NCBI GenBank assembly: GCA_026770585.1
Contig: MU646984.1
Coordinates: 52,909-67,513, forward strand
Source: Baffinella frigidus
Lineage: Eukaryota > Cryptophyceae > Cryptomonadales > Baffinellaceae
Direction of reading: 5' to 3'
Length of the DNA stretch: 14,605 nt
The notes under the pieces were generated by a model. It did not search any database. It was not told where the DNA came from and saw nothing but the letters and a program-made list of their open reading frames with translations. The position numbers and the translations under genes were made by a program. This document shows, one piece after another, positions 13,251 to 14,605 of the stretch; within the stretch, counting starts at the first letter, position 1; every line of letters begins with the position of its first letter.

Positions 13251-13814
13251 CAGTCCATCTAACACAAATCTCGTCGCGTGCCCTATTAAAATCTATTTCA
13301 GCCCCCTTGGGATTTCATGTTTCTGCTTGAAATATTTTCAGGGAAAATCCGAACATCAATTCTGAGACCGGTTTCTAAGACCAACTTTGAAAGTTGTTGC
13401 TTGGATGTGCTCTCAGATTTCAACTCAGACATCGGGAAGGGTCATTTCGGAGGGGCGCAAAATGACGTTTGTGTGAAAATTACTACACAAAAAAATTACC
13501 CCAAAAAGATAAATACACCATTTTAAAATCATCTTTGGAATGACTTTTAAAAACGATTTTTTTGTGTAGTAATTTTCACACAAACGTCATTTTGCACTCC
13601 TCCGAAATGACCCTTCCCGATGTCTGAGCTGAAATCTGAGAGCACATCCAAGCAAAAACTTTCAAAGTTGGTGTTAGAAACCGGTCTCAGAAATGATGTT
13701 CGAATTTTCCCTGAAAATATTTCAGGCAGAAACATGAAATCCCAAGGGGGCTGAAATAGATTTTAATAGTGGACCCGACGAAATCGTTTTCAATTCAACT
13801 TATTAGATGGACTG
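13251..13814. mobile_element. 564-bp foldback element with ~250-bp inverted arms
   Basis: Left arm (13251-13496) and right arm (13556-13814) are inverted copies from CAGTCCATCTAA inward, including GACCGGTTTCT.. and GGGAAGGGTCATTTCGGAGG, at roughly 90 percent identity apart from a diverged stretch near the outer ends. The spacer is only about 60 bp and itself partly self-complementary (CCAAAAAGAT / ATCTTTGG). Each arm carries the same open frame (MFL.EIFSGKIRTS..), but the two translations differ mainly by amino-acid-changing substitutions (L/P, I/F, K/N, C/F, N/S, A/V), so it is not a conserved protein. A matching solo end lies at 448-464. Confidence 0.88.
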
Positions 13815-13954
13815 TATCACCAAGGGTCTAGAATTACATCACCGTCATCAACCGCGCCTGATCACTCTTCTCGGGATCGTCGGCGGATCTAGGGAAAGGC
13901 GGAACGCACCTGGGGCCTGGCCGAGTTCCTGCCAAGCATCCCACCCGACTGGCG

Positions 13955-14232
13955 ATGCCTTTCTGCTTCGATTGTCGTTGCATACGACGCAGGGGTTTCG
14001 CGCTCGGGTATCTTCTCCTGACGCTGGGCTGCGTGCTCGCATCGCCGCCCATAGTTCCTTCCTCCGCGCCAGCCACGGTACCACAGCAGCCACACACTCA
14101 AAACGTCGACCCTTGCAAGCGCGGGAATCCTGTGGTCCCTAGTTTGACCCCTGCAAGCGCGGGATCCTGTGACCCCATCCCTTCTACCTCCAGGAGCACA
14201 TCCCCGGCACGGCCATCCCTCCATGGGTAAGC
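13955..14232 (+). CDS. Weak candidate: signal-peptide-like first exon
   Basis: The frame starts MPFCFDCRCIRRRGFALGYL and continues LLTLGCVLAS, i.e. a basic patch followed by about 16 hydrophobic residues and a small-residue exit, then a Pro/Ser/Thr-rich region. That pattern suits a secretory signal or N-terminal anchor. GG|GTAAGC at 14227 is a good donor just before the stop. The second half is made of a 38-bp imperfect direct repeat (14108-14134, 14146-14171) that is not a multiple of three, so it changes frame between copies, which argues against a constrained protein. No family is recognised. Short length and overlapping frames make this uncertain. Confidence 0.25.
14108..14171 (+). repeat. 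38-bp imperfect tandem duplication
   Basis: GACCC, one variable base, TGCAAGCGCGGG then ATCCTGTG occurs at 14108-14134 and 14146-14171, the second copy one base shorter. Confidence 0.88.
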
Positions 14233-14460
14233 GGGCGCGGGAGCAGGAGGAGGGCGAATCACGTCCCAGACCATGACCACGGGCACAGCCACGAAGGTCA
14301 CCTCGAGCATGACCACGGGCACAGCCACCAAGATCACGAGGTGCAGCTGCTCGCGTCAAAGGACGGGCCGGTTCGCCGGAGGAGCCACAAGTCCGCGCCC
14401 CTCGCCCACACGCCACACATTTTTGCGCTGGGCTGCGGAGCCCTCGTGGTGCTTGCATGA
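14194..14460 (+). CDS. Weak candidate: His-rich terminal exon
   Basis: After CCCTTCTACCTCCAG, a good acceptor sequence, a frame of 88 codons runs to TGA at 14458-14460 and has no internal Met, as expected for a downstream exon. Its centre reads DHDHGHSHEGHLEHDHGHSH, made of a 36-bp in-frame tandem repeat (21 identical bases at 14272-14292 and 14308-14328). Alternating His/Asp/Gly runs of this type are typical of the cytosolic metal-binding loops of CDF and ZIP zinc transporters, and also occur in metallochaperones. After it come a basic patch and a short hydrophobic end (FALGCGALVVLA). No transmembrane core or other transporter signature is present, and the same DNA gives Val-rich and Thr-rich translations in other frames. 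I infer at most a fragment. Confidence 0.25.
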   Translation, partial: EHIPGTAIPPWVSGRGSRRRANHVPDHDHGHSHEGHLEHDHGHSHQDHEVQLLASKDGPVRRRSHKSAPLAHTPHIFALGCGALVVLA

Positions 14461-14487
14461 ACCTGTGCGCTTTCCCCTCGGATCTCC

Positions 14488-14605
14488 CCAACCCCTAACT
14501 CTAAACCCTAAACCCCGAACCCGAACCCCAAAACCCAAACCCCAACACCCAAACCCCAAACCCCAACCCCCAAACCCCAAACCCCAAACCCCAAACCCCA
14601 ACCCC
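14488..14605 (+). repeat. CCCCAAA-type tract T5 at the window edge
   Basis: A few CCCTAAA units give way to CCCCAAA and CCCCAAC repeats that continue past the window. The dominant unit is 7 bp (CCCCAAA), distinct from the CCCTAAA dominance of T4. Confidence 0.92.

Noticed and set aside
13317-13735. Matching frames in the two arms of the foldback element
   Set aside because: They are the same DNA in inverted arms, and the differences mostly change amino acids, so there is no sign of protein conservation.
13889-14491. 200-codon minus-strand frame
   Set aside because: Arg/Gly/Cys-rich antisense-type composition in GC-rich DNA, running through two tandem duplications; no domain.
1-14605. CRISPR-like spaced repeats, rRNA or tRNA genes
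   Set aside because: The spaced repeats (28-bp array, marker segments in T4) lack unique uniform spacers. No tRNA B-box with cloverleaf and no conserved rRNA segment was recognised.
14488-14605. True chromosome end
   Set aside because: The tract is degenerate CCCCAAA/CCCCAAC in the C-rich orientation at the right edge, whereas a right-hand chromosome end would read G-rich on this strand.

Overview
This window reads as a gene-poor, repeat-dense stretch of a eukaryotic nuclear genome, most likely subtelomeric or rich in interstitial telomere-like DNA. The best clue to the organism is the abundance of degenerate 7-bp CCCTAAA / TTTAGGG units, the telomere type known from land plants, many green algae, oomycetes, dinoflagellates, cryptophytes, chromerids and some apicomplexans. 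Add to that candidate GT-AG introns, CT/CA and GA microsatellites, and several families of small non-autonomous inverted-repeat elements. An alga or other protist fits best, but the sequence alone does not settle the lineage. I found no bacterial gene organisation, rRNA, tRNA or CRISPR array.

Layout. Positions 1-133 hold a 28-bp tandem repeat, followed by a duplicated 42-bp G-box-containing segment and the first miniature elements (551-646, 750-860). From about 1033 to 2797 and 3382 to 3497 there is diverged telomere-like DNA with its own embedded repeats (a 40-50 bp spacer family and a TTTAGGC array). It is interrupted by a 584-bp terminal-inverted-repeat element carrying a perfect 47-bp hairpin. 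Positions 3748-4763 hold an array of short exon-like fragments separated by CT/CA microsatellites, ending in a convincing terminal exon. From 4778 to 6312 the window is a cluster of two related miniature-element families (called M1 and M2 here) and a TTTAGGG block in the opposite orientation. Positions 6313-8317 are mostly unassigned, with TTTAGGTCC, TTGAC and CT/CCCT repeats. Positions 8318-9083 are unusually rich in perfect hairpins and include a long inverted repeat whose two arms carry different but equally self-complementary hairpins. Positions 9084-10800 are a second telomere-like block with a higher-order repeat. From 10800 to 12126 there are GA-rich tracts, a short reading frame truncated by M1 sequence, and a full M1 copy. 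Positions 12178-12741 hold the best gene candidate (minus strand, unknown function). Positions 13251-13814 are a large foldback element. From 13955 to the end there are two weak exon candidates (one signal-peptide-like, one His-rich) and a final CCCCAAA-type tract.

The coding candidates are short, unrecognised and largely fragmentary, and nothing suggests that they work together. The interesting biology is in the repeats: paired elements with copy-specific hairpins at a fixed slot, including compensatory base-pair changes, and exon fragments amplified together with microsatellite introns. M1, M2 and similar names are labels of convenience, not database names.
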